DNA of 44,888 nucleotides, taken from NCBI GenBank assembly GCA_947449575.1, contig CANFRV010000028.1, positions 1-44,888 of the forward strand, given 5' to 3'. Position numbers and translations under genes: made by a program. The DNA is from Flavobacteriales bacterium. GTDB lineage: Bacteria; Bacteroidota; Bacteroidia; Flavobacteriales_D; Crocinitomicaceae. Shown here in pieces: positions 35,235 through 44,748 of this stretch (positions are counted from its first letter, which is position 1; every line of letters begins with the position of its first letter). The notes under the pieces were generated by a model that ran no database searches, was not told the DNA's origin, and worked only from the letters and a program-made list of their open reading frames with translations.

Positions 35235-35395
35235 ATTTTTACTTTTTCTAAATTAACACTACTCGTATTATTTTTGATGTTGTTGCGAACGAACACATTT
35301 TTTTCTGCATAAATAATGACTTTTGAAAAGGTGATCGAATGGCTAATATTTCCTAGTAAAAGCAGAAAAAAACAAATAAGTAAAATAATCGCCAT
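35231..35395 (-). CDS. Possible 54-residue single-pass membrane protein
   Basis: An ORF from ATG at 35395 encodes MAIILLICFFLLLLGNIS and a polar tail, with one membrane segment (about residues 2-16). Its stop codon overlaps the uridine kinase start by four bases, the typical signature of coupled genes. The frame extends upstream to a TTG at 35533, but no ATG is present there. In relatives of this phylum a septum-formation (FtsB-like) gene often lies beside this kinase; this short protein shows no clear coiled coil, so that identity is not supported. It may be a chance ORF. Confidence 0.35.
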   Translation of the reverse strand: MAIILLICFFLLLLGNISHSITFSKVIIYAEKNVFVRNNIKNNTSSVNLEKVKI

Positions 35396-35668
35396 ATGAA
35401 AATCAATGCTTTTGATGAAAAAATGTGAAGACAAAATTAAGTCTTTCAAATAAAATCTCCTAATTTGAAGATGATAAACACCAAAAGAAGATTGAAAATC
35501 ACATAAATATAGATTAATAATACGTTGATTCAATTACGTTGGTTTTGCATTTTAAAAAGAAAAGTTAAAATATGAATGTTGTTTTTTCCCGTGATATAAA
35601 AAAGAAGCTTTATATTTAACATTCAAAGTAGGATATAATTTATATTCACAATTTTTAAGTTTTATACG

Positions 35669-37948
35669 ATGATGAAGTATTTGTATGTGTCGATTATCTT
35701 ATTTCTAATGTGCAATTCAACTCTTGCGCAAGTTAGTAATTTGGGCGGGCCAATACTTTTTAAGGAAAAATTAGTAAAAACAAAATCTTTTTTTCAAACT
35801 CCTGCGGTCGACAATTTGGGAGAGATTGAGGTAGAAAAAGAAAGATCTTTATTGAGTAAGGATAAAATATTCCATTTTGGAAAAGAACACACTGTTTCTA
35901 TTGATGTTTTTGCGGCGGCTGAAAAAACAATTTTACCAAATGGGAATCTACTTTATCAGTTTGGGATAGAATGTAAAAATGCTGTTTCAATCAATTTGAT
36001 GTTTGATAAGTTTGAATTAGCACAGGGTGTTTGCCTTTATTTTGTTGATATGGAGCACAAAAAGTTCGATGGTGCTTATACGTCTTTAAATAATAATGCG
36101 TCGAAAATGCTTGGAACAGAATTAATTTACACGCAGAAAGGAATTATCGAGGTACTCGTGCCGCAAGGAAAAGAAGGTTTGTCGACCTTGCATTTAGGCA
36201 CAATCATTCATGGATATAGAAATTTGAATGAAATGGTAAAATCATTAAATTCCTCTGGTTCATGTGAAATTGACGTAAATTGTCCTTTAGGTGCCGGATG
36301 GCAAAATCAGCGTAATTCTGTTGCGATGATGATAAACGGCGGAGCATTTTGCACAGGCTCTCTGGTAAACAATACCTCAGGGACAATTATTCCTTATTTT
36401 TTATCGGCAAATCATTGCGGAACTACTCCTGGATCTTGGGTTTTTCGCTTTCGCTGGGAATCACCTGAGGGATCTGCAGATTGCGCTACTACTGCTCCTT
36501 CCATCGACGGACCTACTACCATGAATATTAATGGTGCTACCTTATGTGCAGCAAATGCGACGTCAGATTTTACGTTATCTTTACTAAACACGGCTCCAGA
36601 TCCAGCGTGGGGAATATATTATAATGGTTGGGATCGAACGGATATTCCAGCGACACAATGTACTGGTATTCACCATCCTGCAGGGGATATTAAGAAAATT
36701 TCTAGAGATGATAGTCAGGCTTTATCTTCCGAATTTGGAGGGGGAACGTCGAATTCTCATTGGCGGGTGCCTTCTTGGGATCAGGGTGTAACGGAAGGAG
36801 GTTCGTCAGGCTCTCCTTTGTTCAATCAAAACCATAGAACGATTGGACAATTGCATGGTGGAGCTTCTTCCTGCGGAGCAATTGCTGCAAATATGAATGA
36901 TGATTATGGCAAATTTTTCTATTCCTGGACTGGTGGAGCAACTAATAGTACGCGATTAAGCAATTGGCTAGACCCTTCTAATATTGGCTCAATGTTTATT
37001 GATGGGGTTGATCCTGCAGCATCCACTTTTGTTGTAGATGGAGCGGTTTCGAATTCAAGGATTAATTTTGAGACGGTGTGTGGAGGAAATTTAACACCTC
37101 AAATTGATATTTATAATTCAGGATCAAGTCCTATTACTTCTGCTACAATAAATTATGGTTTTGATGGTTTAACTAACTTAACATATAATTATGTGGGAAC
37201 TTTGAACGCATTCGAAACACAAACGATTATTTTACCTGTGGAATCAAGTCTTATCAATGGAAATCATTCTTTTAAAGCGATTTTTGTAAATACTACCGCC
37301 ACAGATGAAAACCCATTAAATGATACCACTACTGCTATTTTCACGACAATTGTAGGGGGCGAAATAATATCGCTTGAATTAACAATAAACTGTTATGCCA
37401 ATGAAAATTCGTGGGAAATAACGGATACGCTTTCAACGATTGTTTTTGCTTCTGGAGGTTCCTACGATGATACCACCCCAATTCCCATTATTGATTCTGT
37501 TTGCTTAGAAAAAAAGTGCTACTATTTTAAATTGCATGACTCATACGGTGATGGACTTGAAGGGACTACAATCCCTGTTTGTGCAAATGGGGAATTTTCT
37601 TTATACCGAAGTAATGGCGATTTAATCTCCCAATTATTGCCCATTGATGCCAATTTTGGAAACCTATCATTAACCAAGTTTTGTTTAGGAAATATAGGAA
37701 TAGATGAAAAAATAGCGGACAATGAAATTCAGATGTTTCCAAATCCATCAAGTACAAATCTTACTATTCTTTCCGGTTTTAAAATGGATAAAATTGAAAT
37801 CAAAAACCTCACTGGACAAAAAGTATTTGAAAATAAAACAGCGATTGACTCAATTTCAATCGATATTTCTTCTTTCTCTAAAGGAATGTATTTAGTGGGT
37901 ATTTATTCTGAAAAAGGATTTGCGGTGAAACAATTGATAGTCCAATAA
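35669..37948 (+). CDS. Secreted lysyl-endopeptidase-like serine protease with T9SS sorting domain
   Basis: The 759-residue protein has a signal peptide (about residues 1-20, ending LAQ). A trypsin-fold protease domain lies at about residues 195-450. The triad is visible as His249 in SANHCGT, an Asp near residue 300 in ATSDFTLSLLN, and Ser380 in GGSSGSP, the pattern of lysyl endopeptidase (S1) enzymes. An immunoglobulin-like domain lies at about 460-560. The last 80 residues are a T9SS sorting domain (EIQMFPNPSSTNLTILSG ... GMYLVGIYSEKGFAVKQLIVQ). It is a likely surface or released protease, exported by SprA and the T9SS. Specificity for Lys is inferred from the family only. Confidence 0.9.
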   Translation: MMKYLYVSIILFLMCNSTLAQVSNLGGPILFKEKLVKTKSFFQTPAVDNLGEIEVEKERSLLSKDKIFHFGKEHTVSIDVFAAAEKTILPNGNLLYQFGIECKNAVSINLMFDKFELAQGVCLYFVDMEHKKFDGAYTSLNNNASKMLGTELIYTQKGIIEVLVPQGKEGLSTLHLGTIIHGYRNLNEMVKSLNSSGSCEIDVNCPLGAGWQNQRNSVAMMINGGAFCTGSLVNNTSGTIIPYFLSANHCGTTPGSWVFRFRWESPEGSADCATTAPSIDGPTTMNINGATLCAANATSDFTLSLLNTAPDPAWGIYYNGWDRTDIPATQCTGIHHPAGDIKKISRDDSQALSSEFGGGTSNSHWRVPSWDQGVTEGGSSGSPLFNQNHRTIGQLHGGASSCGAIAANMNDDYGKFFYSWTGGATNSTRLSNWLDPSNIGSMFIDGVDPAASTFVVDGAVSNSRINFETVCGGNLTPQIDIYNSGSSPITSATINYGFDGLTNLTYNYVGTLNAFETQTIILPVESSLINGNHSFKAIFVNTTATDENPLNDTTTAIFTTIVGGEIISLELTINCYANENSWEITDTLSTIVFASGGSYDDTTPIPIIDSVCLEKKCYYFKLHDSYGDGLEGTTIPVCANGEFSLYRSNGDLISQLLPIDANFGNLSLTKFCLGNIGIDEKIADNEIQMFPNPSSTNLTILSGFKMDKIEIKNLTGQKVFENKTAIDSISIDISSFSKGMYLVGIYSEKGFAVKQLIVQ

Positions 37949-37953
37949 TATTT

Positions 37954-38760
37954 TCACGATATCTTTATCCATTCTCCATTTTGCTGAAACGCAGAAAAAG
38001 AACTTTTTGGGGGAATCGATAAAAAAGGATATTCTACTTCCGATAAGAAAAGTCCTTGCGGGTGAGCAACGTCAAATTCTGCTGGCGTTTTTTTTGAAAT
38101 TAATAACTCTTCAAATTCTGCTACAGTCATTTGTCCTGACCCTATTAGTAATAGTTTCCCAACAATAATGCGAATCATTCCTCTTAAAAAACGGTTGGAA
38201 GTAATTTGAAACCGAATTCGATCTCCTGCAAGATTTGAATATAATGTGGCTTCAGAGATAGTGCAAAGTGTGCTTGAATGAGCGCTTGGAGTTTTACAAA
38301 ATGCATGATAATCGGCGTAGGCAGTTAATAATGCTACTGCTTCAGCCATTGTATGAAGATCTAATTTATATTCTGTGTAAAGAGTGCTAATATTCTTTAA
38401 AAAGGGATCTTTGTAGGTATGAATAAAATAATCATACGTGCGTTTTGTTGCTCCGAATCGTGCATGTTGCTTTGGTTCCACCTGAATAATATCAAAAACA
38501 GAAATATCGGAAGGTAACATTTTATTCAATCTAAAAAGAAGATCAAAATCCCAAGAATCCTCTAGTTGAAAGTGTAAAAAATACTGACTCGCATGAACTT
38601 GAGCATCCGTTCTTCCACAACCAACAACATAAACAGGTTTCTTAAATACTTGACTTAGATTTTTTTCAATTACTTCCTGCACACTCAGCACACCACCCTT
38701 TTGCATTTGCCAACCTCGATAATTGGTCCCACTATAGGCGATATGGAGAAAATAGCGCAT
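37954..38760 (-). CDS. truA: tRNA pseudouridine synthase A
   Basis: The 268-residue protein converts uridines 38-40 of tRNA anticodon stems to pseudouridine. The catalytic Asp52 lies in GCGRTDAQVHASQYF. The family segments MRYFLHIAYSGTNYRGWQ and RFLRGMIRIIVGKLLLIGSG are visible. Its stop codon is only 5 bases from that of the converging protease gene, so the two transcripts probably overlap at their 3' ends. It is last in a run that also includes the HAD phosphatase and propeller genes. Confidence 0.95.
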   Translation of the reverse strand: MRYFLHIAYSGTNYRGWQMQKGGVLSVQEVIEKNLSQVFKKPVYVVGCGRTDAQVHASQYFLHFQLEDSWDFDLLFRLNKMLPSDISVFDIIQVEPKQHARFGATKRTYDYFIHTYKDPFLKNISTLYTEYKLDLHTMAEAVALLTAYADYHAFCKTPSAHSSTLCTISEATLYSNLAGDRIRFQITSNRFLRGMIRIIVGKLLLIGSGQMTVAEFEELLISKKTPAEFDVAHPQGLFLSEVEYPFLSIPPKSSFSAFQQNGEWIKIS

Positions 38761-38764
38761 AGAA

Positions 38765-39424
38765 TTATTTTATATGCTCTAAAAACAATGACATATCTTC
38801 AAACTGATAATCTGCCAATGATAATTTTGGCTCAAGAGAATGAGATTTTTCAGGAATGCAAACAACTTTCATGCGTGCTGCTTTTCCTGAAATAATACCG
38901 TTTAAAGAGTCTTCAATGACCAAGCAGTTTTTTGGGTGAATATTAAATTTTTCAGCAACGGACAGATATACAGCTGGATGAGGTTTGCCGTAGGATTCTT
39001 TTTCAGCAGAATGTGTAAAGTCGAAATAGTCGCGAATTAAAAGAGTGTCTAAAACGGTGTTAATTAGAACTTCATAAGAAGAAGTCGCTAATCCAATTTT
39101 AAAATTTTTAGATTTCAAATGTTTGAGCGTATCAACTACACCACTTAATGGCTCTCCATATTCTTTGAGAAGTTCGATCATGCGCTGTACGATCCTATTT
39201 TCAACTTCTTTTGGAGAAGTGCTGTCCCATCCAGTATGAGCATACCAATATTCAATTACTTCATCTAACCGCAAGCCGACTGTTTTTTGAAAATCTTTTC
39301 GAGTTAACGGACATCCGATAGAAATAAAAACCTCCTCCATAGCAATTTTCCATAAAGGTTCTGAATCAATGAGAACACCATCCATATCGAAAATTACAGC
39401 TTTGAATGTAGAAATATCAATCAT
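38765..39424 (-). CDS. HAD-family phosphatase (hexitol/beta-phosphoglucomutase type)
   Basis: The 219-residue protein is a subfamily IA HAD enzyme resembling HxpB/YniC. Motif I is FDMDGVLIDSEP with the nucleophile Asp13 and acid/base Asp15. Motif II is LATSS, and motifs III/IV are GKPHPAVYLSVAEKF and VIEDSLNGI. A cap domain lies between motifs I and II. The likely substrate is a sugar phosphate, hexitol-6-phosphate or similar. It lies 4 bases upstream of truA and overlaps the stop of the propeller gene by four bases (ATGA). Confidence 0.85.
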   Translation of the reverse strand: MIDISTFKAVIFDMDGVLIDSEPLWKIAMEEVFISIGCPLTRKDFQKTVGLRLDEVIEYWYAHTGWDSTSPKEVENRIVQRMIELLKEYGEPLSGVVDTLKHLKSKNFKIGLATSSYEVLINTVLDTLLIRDYFDFTHSAEKESYGKPHPAVYLSVAEKFNIHPKNCLVIEDSLNGIISGKAARMKVVCIPEKSHSLEPKLSLADYQFEDMSLFLEHIK

Positions 39425-40281
39425 TTTTTCTTTTTTTTAGGTTCTGTTACTGTGTATAAATTTCCTCCTCCAAGTAATTTATTCTGTTCATCAGCGATGA
39501 AAATAACTCCTTTAGAGTTCACGGCCATGGCTTCATATTGTGATATTGACTCCAGTGATATTGAATGCGAAAAAGTGAATTTCCCCTTGAGGATTGTGTA
39601 TATTATAATTCTATTATACGTCAACAAATAGCACTTATTATTCTTTATTTCTGCTGCAGTTATGCAGTCTTTCCACCAACCTTCTTTTCCTATATTTAGC
39701 TCAAAATCTTTGCTCAATTTATATCTTTCCGGTTTTGTTGGTAGGCTATAACAGAAACTTTTTCCGTCGAATGGTTCTGTTCGACATTTCGTAAAAATAT
39801 AAAGTGAATCATTATAATACGCCAATGCCTCTGCATCGAAATGTAATTTTTTTACATCAGGTGGAAAGTCTTTTTGTTCAGAATACCGAAAATTAATTTT
39901 TTCAGCGGATACAGATTCTTTTTTGAGTATTCCAAAAGTGTTTATTTTGTAAATACATAAATTTTCACGATTATTTCCATTATTTCCGATATCCCCAATA
40001 TATAAGTTGCCTTTCCCATCAACGGTTATATCTTCCCAGTCTTTGTTTTTCGCATTTTCTACTTTTACAGAATGAAATTGTTCTCCTTTTAGATTTAAAA
40101 AATAAAGTGTTGCATCATTTCCACCATCATTATGTGCGATTAAAACGGTATCATTAAGAAAAGCTAAACCAGATATTTCTTTTAGATTTTCTCGCAATTT
40201 TGCAATTTTTTTCTTCTGTCCAAACGAAGTTGCATGTATGCCATGGAACAACAGAATAAATAAAAGAATCTTAATTCTCAT
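39421..40281 (-). CDS. Secreted beta-propeller-like protein of unknown function
   Basis: The 286-residue protein has a signal peptide (MRIKILLFILLFHGIHATSFG). Repeated strand motifs with phrases such as LKEISGLAFLNDTVLIAHNDGG, DWEDITVDGKGNLYIGDIGNNG and FDAEALAYYNDSLYIFTKC resemble the SdiA-regulated/NHL-like propellers common in Bacteroidota. It has no visible catalytic triad and no T9SS sorting domain. It ends in five Lys encoded by A-rich sequence directly before the next start codon. It is probably periplasmic or secreted; the function is unknown. Confidence 0.7.
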   Translation of the reverse strand: MRIKILLFILLFHGIHATSFGQKKKIAKLRENLKEISGLAFLNDTVLIAHNDGGNDATLYFLNLKGEQFHSVKVENAKNKDWEDITVDGKGNLYIGDIGNNGNNRENLCIYKINTFGILKKESVSAEKINFRYSEQKDFPPDVKKLHFDAEALAYYNDSLYIFTKCRTEPFDGKSFCYSLPTKPERYKLSKDFELNIGKEGWWKDCITAAEIKNNKCYLLTYNRIIIYTILKGKFTFSHSISLESISQYEAMAVNSKGVIFIADEQNKLLGGGNLYTVTEPKKKKK

Positions 40282-40308
40282 AGCAAAAAGAATATTAAAA
40301 AAGGGATC

Positions 40309-41565
40309 TTATTTGACAATAATACGCACAACTTCAATTTTTCGATCACTAACTTGCTCAATAATAATATTGAATTTTTCTAGATCTAATTTAGTGCCAA
40401 CTTCAGGAATTGACTCTAAGGTATGAATTATTAACCCTGCTAAAGTTTCATATTGTTCAGATTTTGTTAGGGCAAGGTGATATACTTCGTTAATATAGTC
40501 AATGTCTACACGACCTGAAAAAAGGTATTCCTTTTCTGAAATTTTTTCCTCTAACCAATCTTCATTATCATGCTCATCTTCAATTTCCCCAAAGATTTCT
40601 TCAATCACATCTTCAATCGTAATCATCCCTGACGTTCCTCCATATTCGTCCACCACTACAGCAATATTTCCCGATTGTTTTGTAAACATTTCTAAAAGTT
40701 CTTTCCCTAAAGTTGCTTCAGGAACAAATGAAATTGGCATCATTATTTGTTTAATCGAAGTAGGGTTTTTGAACATTTCAAAAGAATGCACATATCCAAT
40801 AATGTTATCAATATTATTTCTATAAATTAGAATTTTGGAAAGACCTTGTTTTACAAAAAGGGAATGTAAAACGCTAATTTCTTCTTCCACATCAACAGCA
40901 ATGATTTCAATACGTGGAACCATGCAATCTCTCGCTTTTAAACTAGAGAAATCCAATGCGTTTTGCAAAATTTGCATTTCATTACCAAAATTTTCTTCTT
41001 CTTTAATTCTTCCACTTAGTTCTTGGACGTAATGTTCTAAATCAATTTTTGAAAAGACTTTTTCCGTAGTACCACCATCCGTTTTTAAAAGACGAAGAAC
41101 GGAATTACTAATAAACATAACAATTTGGGTAGGAATATAAAGAACCCAATGCATGATTAACATGGGAATAGATGCAAATCGTAAAAATCTATTTGGATTA
41201 ATTTGCACCAACGCTTTAGGTAAAAATTCTGCCGTAATCAGAACTAATAGCGTTGAGATGATCGTTTGAATTAATAAAATTAATCCTTCGCTTTTAATAC
41301 CCCATTGTTGCCCAATAATTGGATTTAATAAACTAGCCGCCGAAATACCAAAAATAACCAACGATACGTTATTGGCTAACAAAAGCATGGCGATAAAGTG
41401 TGATTCATTCTTGTAAAAAGAGCCTAGAATTTTACCATTCAAGGTTCCTTTTGACCGGTCCATTTCTATTTTTAATCGATTAGACGAAATAAAAGCTATT
41501 TCCATTCCAGAAACGAATGCAGAAAATAATATTGTCGAAATTATTATTAATAGTTCGGGGTCCAT
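40309..41565 (-). CDS. CNNM/HlyC-CorC family membrane protein with CBS domains
   Basis: The 418-residue protein has an N-terminal DUF21 (CNNM) membrane domain with about four segments (residues 1-170), starting ...LFSAFVSGMEIAFISSNRLKIEM. A pair of CBS domains lies at about residues 205-330 (ARDCMVPRIEIIAVDVEEE; VVVDEYGGTSGMITIEDVIEEIFGEIEDEHD). The last 80 residues match the transporter-associated CorC/HlyC domain. Members of this family are linked to Mg2+ or cation transport; the historical 'hemolysin' name is not evidence of toxicity. It could also be compared with GldE, a gliding-associated relative, but I cannot separate the two by sequence alone. Confidence 0.88.
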   Translation of the reverse strand: MDPELLIIISTILFSAFVSGMEIAFISSNRLKIEMDRSKGTLNGKILGSFYKNESHFIAMLLLANNVSLVIFGISAASLLNPIIGQQWGIKSEGLILLIQTIISTLLVLITAEFLPKALVQINPNRFLRFASIPMLIMHWVLYIPTQIVMFISNSVLRLLKTDGGTTEKVFSKIDLEHYVQELSGRIKEEENFGNEMQILQNALDFSSLKARDCMVPRIEIIAVDVEEEISVLHSLFVKQGLSKILIYRNNIDNIIGYVHSFEMFKNPTSIKQIMMPISFVPEATLGKELLEMFTKQSGNIAVVVDEYGGTSGMITIEDVIEEIFGEIEDEHDNEDWLEEKISEKEYLFSGRVDIDYINEVYHLALTKSEQYETLAGLIIHTLESIPEVGTKLDLEKFNIIIEQVSDRKIEVVRIIVK

Positions 41566-41602
41566 TTACTAGTCTTACTTACTAAAAGTACAATTTTTTT
41601 TA

Positions 41603-42877
41603 TTACAGAACATCAAACCCTATGTCTTTGCGATAATATGCGTTTTCAAATTCGATTTTTTCAGCTGTTTCGTAAGATCTTCTCAAAGCGACAGTTAAAT
41701 CTTTTCCGTAAGAGGTAATGGAAAGAACTCTTCCTCCCGCTGACATTACTGCTGGACCATCAGAACTTGTACCTGCATGAAAAACAATACTGTCTGTAAC
41801 AGTATTCAAGCCATAAATTTGTTTTCCTTTTTCAAATTTTTCAGGGTACCCTCCAGAAACCATCATAACCGTGCAAGCGCTTCTATCATCAAATAGAACA
41901 TCTCTTTCTGAAAGAGTTCCTGAAGCTACTCCTTCAAATAAATCTAAAATATCTGACTTTAATCTTGGAATAATAACTTCTGTTTCTGGGTCACCCAATC
42001 GGCAATTATATTCAATCACGTAGGGCTCACCTTTTACGCTAATTAATCCAAAAAAGATGAAACCTTTATAAATGATCCCTTCTGATTTTAAACCTTTTAC
42101 CGTAGGAATAATGATTTGATTTTTAATTTTTTCTCTGAAGGTAGCATCTGCAAATGGAACAGGAGAAATAGCACCCATACCTCCCGTATTTAAACCTATA
42201 TCTCCTTCTCCAATTCTTTTATAATCTTTTGCTTCAGGAAGAATTTTGAATGAATCTCCATCTGAAATAGCAAAAACAGATAATTCTATTCCTTTTAAAA
42301 ATTGTTCAATAACAACGCGAGAACTAGCGTCACCAAATTTAGCGTCTGAAAGCATACTTTTTAATTCAGATTTCGCTTCTTTTAACGTGTCTAAAATCAA
42401 AACACCTTTGCCAGCGCACAATCCATCTGCTTTTAAAACATATGGAGGTTTCAATGACTCTAAAAAAGAATATCCTTCATTTAAAGTGTCTTTTGTGAAT
42501 GTAGCATATTTTGCGGTTGGGATATTATGTCGAAGCATAAATTGCTTAGCAAAATCTTTGCTTCCCTCTAATTGCGCTCCTTCTTTGTCAGGACCAATTA
42601 CAGGTATATTCTTTAATTCTGGATCCCCAAGAAAAAAATCATGAATTCCCAAAACCAATAAATCTTCTGGTCCAACAACGACCATGTTTATCTTTTTTTC
42701 TAAAACAAGCGCTTTTACGGCTTCAAAATCAGTTGTGTTAATATCAATATTAGTCCCATGATTGCGCGTTCCTGCATTCCCTGGAGCAATATATAATTCT
42801 TCTAATATTGAACTTTGAGAAATTTTCCAAGCTAATGCGTGCTCTCTGCCGCCTGATCCAAGAAGTAATACCTTCAT
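41603..42877 (-). CDS. purD: Phosphoribosylamine-glycine ligase
   Basis: The 424-residue ATP-grasp enzyme forms glycinamide ribonucleotide in purine synthesis. Typical segments are MKVLLLGSGGREHALAWK, VVGPEDLLVLGI, ATP-grasp PYVLKADGLCAGKGVLI and the C-terminal YNCRLGDPETEVI and VSGGYPEKFEKGK. Length is normal. It lies 71 bases downstream of purQ, in the same direction, consistent with a purine gene pair. Confidence 0.96.
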   Translation of the reverse strand: MKVLLLGSGGREHALAWKISQSSILEELYIAPGNAGTRNHGTNIDINTTDFEAVKALVLEKKINMVVVGPEDLLVLGIHDFFLGDPELKNIPVIGPDKEGAQLEGSKDFAKQFMLRHNIPTAKYATFTKDTLNEGYSFLESLKPPYVLKADGLCAGKGVLILDTLKEAKSELKSMLSDAKFGDASSRVVIEQFLKGIELSVFAISDGDSFKILPEAKDYKRIGEGDIGLNTGGMGAISPVPFADATFREKIKNQIIIPTVKGLKSEGIIYKGFIFFGLISVKGEPYVIEYNCRLGDPETEVIIPRLKSDILDLFEGVASGTLSERDVLFDDRSACTVMMVSGGYPEKFEKGKQIYGLNTVTDSIVFHAGTSSDGPAVMSAGGRVLSITSYGKDLTVALRRSYETAEKIEFENAYYRKDIGFDVL

Positions 42878-42948
42878 TTAGTTTTTATTATTGTTATCTT
42901 CAACGACCTCCTTTCAATTGGAATAGTCGGATAAATAGTTGTATACGA

Positions 42949-43635
42949 TCAACAGAATTTTAAAAGCGACTCAAAAATTTCTTTTCCATCCTCGTTTGCT
43001 AATTGATGATCTGCAGCTCTTTCAGGGTGAGGCATCATACCAAAAACATTTTTTCCTTTATTACTGATTCCAGCAATATTTAAAAGTGATCCATTTGGAT
43101 TAGATTCATCAGTAATAAAACCAGATTCATTACAATAATTAAATATTATTTGATCATTATCTTGAATGCTTTTTAGCATGTCGTCTGGAGCAAAGAATCT
43201 TCCTTCACCATGAGCAATTGGAATTTTATACGCTTTTTGAATATCTAATCCTTTTGTAATCGCGGTCAACTCCGAAGCAGGTTTAATAAACGTATTTTTA
43301 CAAATAAACTTTTGTGTATCATTGTGCAAAAGCGCTCCCTCTAATAGCCCAGATTCTGTTAAAATTTGAAAACCGTTGCAAATACCTAAAACATATCCGC
43401 CCTTGTTAGCATGATTAATAACTTCTCCCATAATTGGTGAAAGTTTTGCTATAGCGCCAGAACGTAAATAATCTCCATACGAAAACCCTCCCGGAAGCAC
43501 CACAAAATCCACTCCTTTCAAGTCAGTGTCTTTGTGCCATAATTGTTCAACTTGTTGACCCATAATAGTTTTTAAAACATAGATCATGTCTTCATCACAA
43601 TTAGAACCAGGAAAAGTAACTACACCAAATTTCAT
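42949..43635 (-). CDS. purQ: Phosphoribosylformylglycinamidine synthase, glutaminase subunit
   Basis: The 228-residue class I glutaminase supplies ammonia to PurL for FGAM formation. The nucleophile Cys86 is in VLGICNGFQIL. The oxyanion and His/Glu segments are PGGFSYGDYLRSG, HGEGRF and MPHPERAADHQ. A separate small PurQ implies a split PurL-PurQ(-PurS) enzyme rather than the single large PurL. It has its own promoter at 43691-43698 and is followed by purD. Confidence 0.95.
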   Translation of the reverse strand: MKFGVVTFPGSNCDEDMIYVLKTIMGQQVEQLWHKDTDLKGVDFVVLPGGFSYGDYLRSGAIAKLSPIMGEVINHANKGGYVLGICNGFQILTESGLLEGALLHNDTQKFICKNTFIKPASELTAITKGLDIQKAYKIPIAHGEGRFFAPDDMLKSIQDNDQIIFNYCNESGFITDESNPNGSLLNIAGISNKGKNVFGMMPHPERAADHQLANEDGKEIFESLLKFC

Positions 43636-43690
43636 AGAATAAAAATTTTAAATAAGAAAAAATAGTTCCTTCTCATCATATTTCACCAAG

Positions 43691-43698
43691 CAAAAGTA
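43691..43698 (-). promoter_or_regulatory. -7 element of purQ
   Basis: The minus strand reads TACTTTTG, a TAnnTTTG match, 56 bases upstream of the purQ ATG. No clear -33 TTG is seen. The longer leader leaves room for regulation, but no riboswitch fold (for example a purine aptamer) was recognised. Confidence 0.4.
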
Positions 43699-43720
43699 GT
43701 AAAATTAAGGTAGTATTTGA

Positions 43721-44680
43721 TTAGAAATGAAGGAAAAATTTAAGTATCGAATAAGATAAGGTCACATAAAAAAGTCCAATTGCTACAAAACTTAATGTTT
43801 TATGCGAAAAAGAAAAGGTCAGGAAGAATGAGAAAGGAATAATTATTAGGCTGAAACGTTGTATTTGATTAAAAAAATAAAGATCGAGAATTCCAATAAT
43901 CAACCCAGCAAGAACAAACCACCAAAGCATTCGACTCATTTTTTTAAGACGTAAGGAGCTTTTTTTGATGTGGGCCTGTATACTCACTAAACTTAATAAC
44001 AAGGAACAAATAAAAATCCCAAATGTGACTAGAAAATCAAATTGCAAGCGCTCATAATTAGTCGATGTTTTTATTAATGTTAAGTCAATAGTTGATCCTG
44101 TGTAAATCAAATAAAAACCCGCATAAATTAAAGGAACAATAAATCCGATCGTTGATAAGAAAATTTCTCTAAAAACAAACGGTCGAATGCACCAAATCAT
44201 AAAAAAAATGAAGGGTAATATTGTAATTAGTGGTGGATGGAATGTTGCGGCTATTCCTGCAAACAAGGAAGCGTTAAAAACAGTTCTCCTGCCATCTTCA
44301 TTTTGCCTCAGAAAGTAGAGTTGGTAGAGGGTTAAAATTAAAAACACATGTGAAATCAATAAACCATCTACTTGATAAAAAGAGTGATAGGAGCTTAAAA
44401 GAATTACATATAGGAGAGAAGGCATGAAACTATTCCTTTCTAAGAATTGATTCCAGTTGAATATAGCATTGATTCCAACGGCATTACTTATTACAATTAT
44501 ACTTGCAATAATCTGTGAAAAAATAGGTTTTACCGGGATTTTATTTCCCCAAAACCCAAAATTTGCTGTATCCGAATAGTTATAATAATTTGTGGTAAAA
44601 TTTAATAATACATAAATTCCGATCACCATCGGCAATAGAAACTGAACAATAGAACGATTACTTAAAAACAATTTAACCAT
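43721..44680 (-). CDS. DUF6427-family integral membrane protein
   Basis: The 319-residue protein has about nine to ten hydrophobic segments spread along its length, with the first at residues 11-28. The start MVKLFLSNRSIVQFLLPMVI and the following NYYNYSDTANFG pattern match the Bacteroidota DUF6427 family, often found beside purine or uracil salvage genes. No catalytic motif is seen. The IS30-like remnant begins only about 70 bases upstream, so its promoter may be altered by the insertion. Function unknown. Confidence 0.75.
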   Translation of the reverse strand: MVKLFLSNRSIVQFLLPMVIGIYVLLNFTTNYYNYSDTANFGFWGNKIPVKPIFSQIIASIIVISNAVGINAIFNWNQFLERNSFMPSLLYVILLSSYHSFYQVDGLLISHVFLILTLYQLYFLRQNEDGRRTVFNASLFAGIAATFHPPLITILPFIFFMIWCIRPFVFREIFLSTIGFIVPLIYAGFYLIYTGSTIDLTLIKTSTNYERLQFDFLVTFGIFICSLLLSLVSIQAHIKKSSLRLKKMSRMLWWFVLAGLIIGILDLYFFNQIQRFSLIIIPFSFFLTFSFSHKTLSFVAIGLFYVTLSYSILKFFLHF

Positions 44681-44748
44681 AGAGCACGAAGTTAATAATT
44701 ATTTAGCAAAAAAAACGTTTAGACCTTCTCCTTATAAAGTGGGTAGGT

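Noticed and set aside
35396-35533. N-terminal extension of the small membrane ORF from a TTG
   Set aside because: No ATG, low-complexity composition, and the shorter ATG form has a clean membrane segment.
40309-41565. Calling the CNNM/CBS protein GldE
   Set aside because: The N-terminus is that of the general CNNM/HlyC-CorC group; gldE cannot be separated from it here without phylogeny.
42246-42644. Plus-strand ORF of 132 residues
   Set aside because: It is antisense to purD and has no recognisable family.
43636-43720. Purine riboswitch upstream of purQ
   Set aside because: The 85-base gap is too short and AT-rich, with no three-helix purine aptamer pattern.
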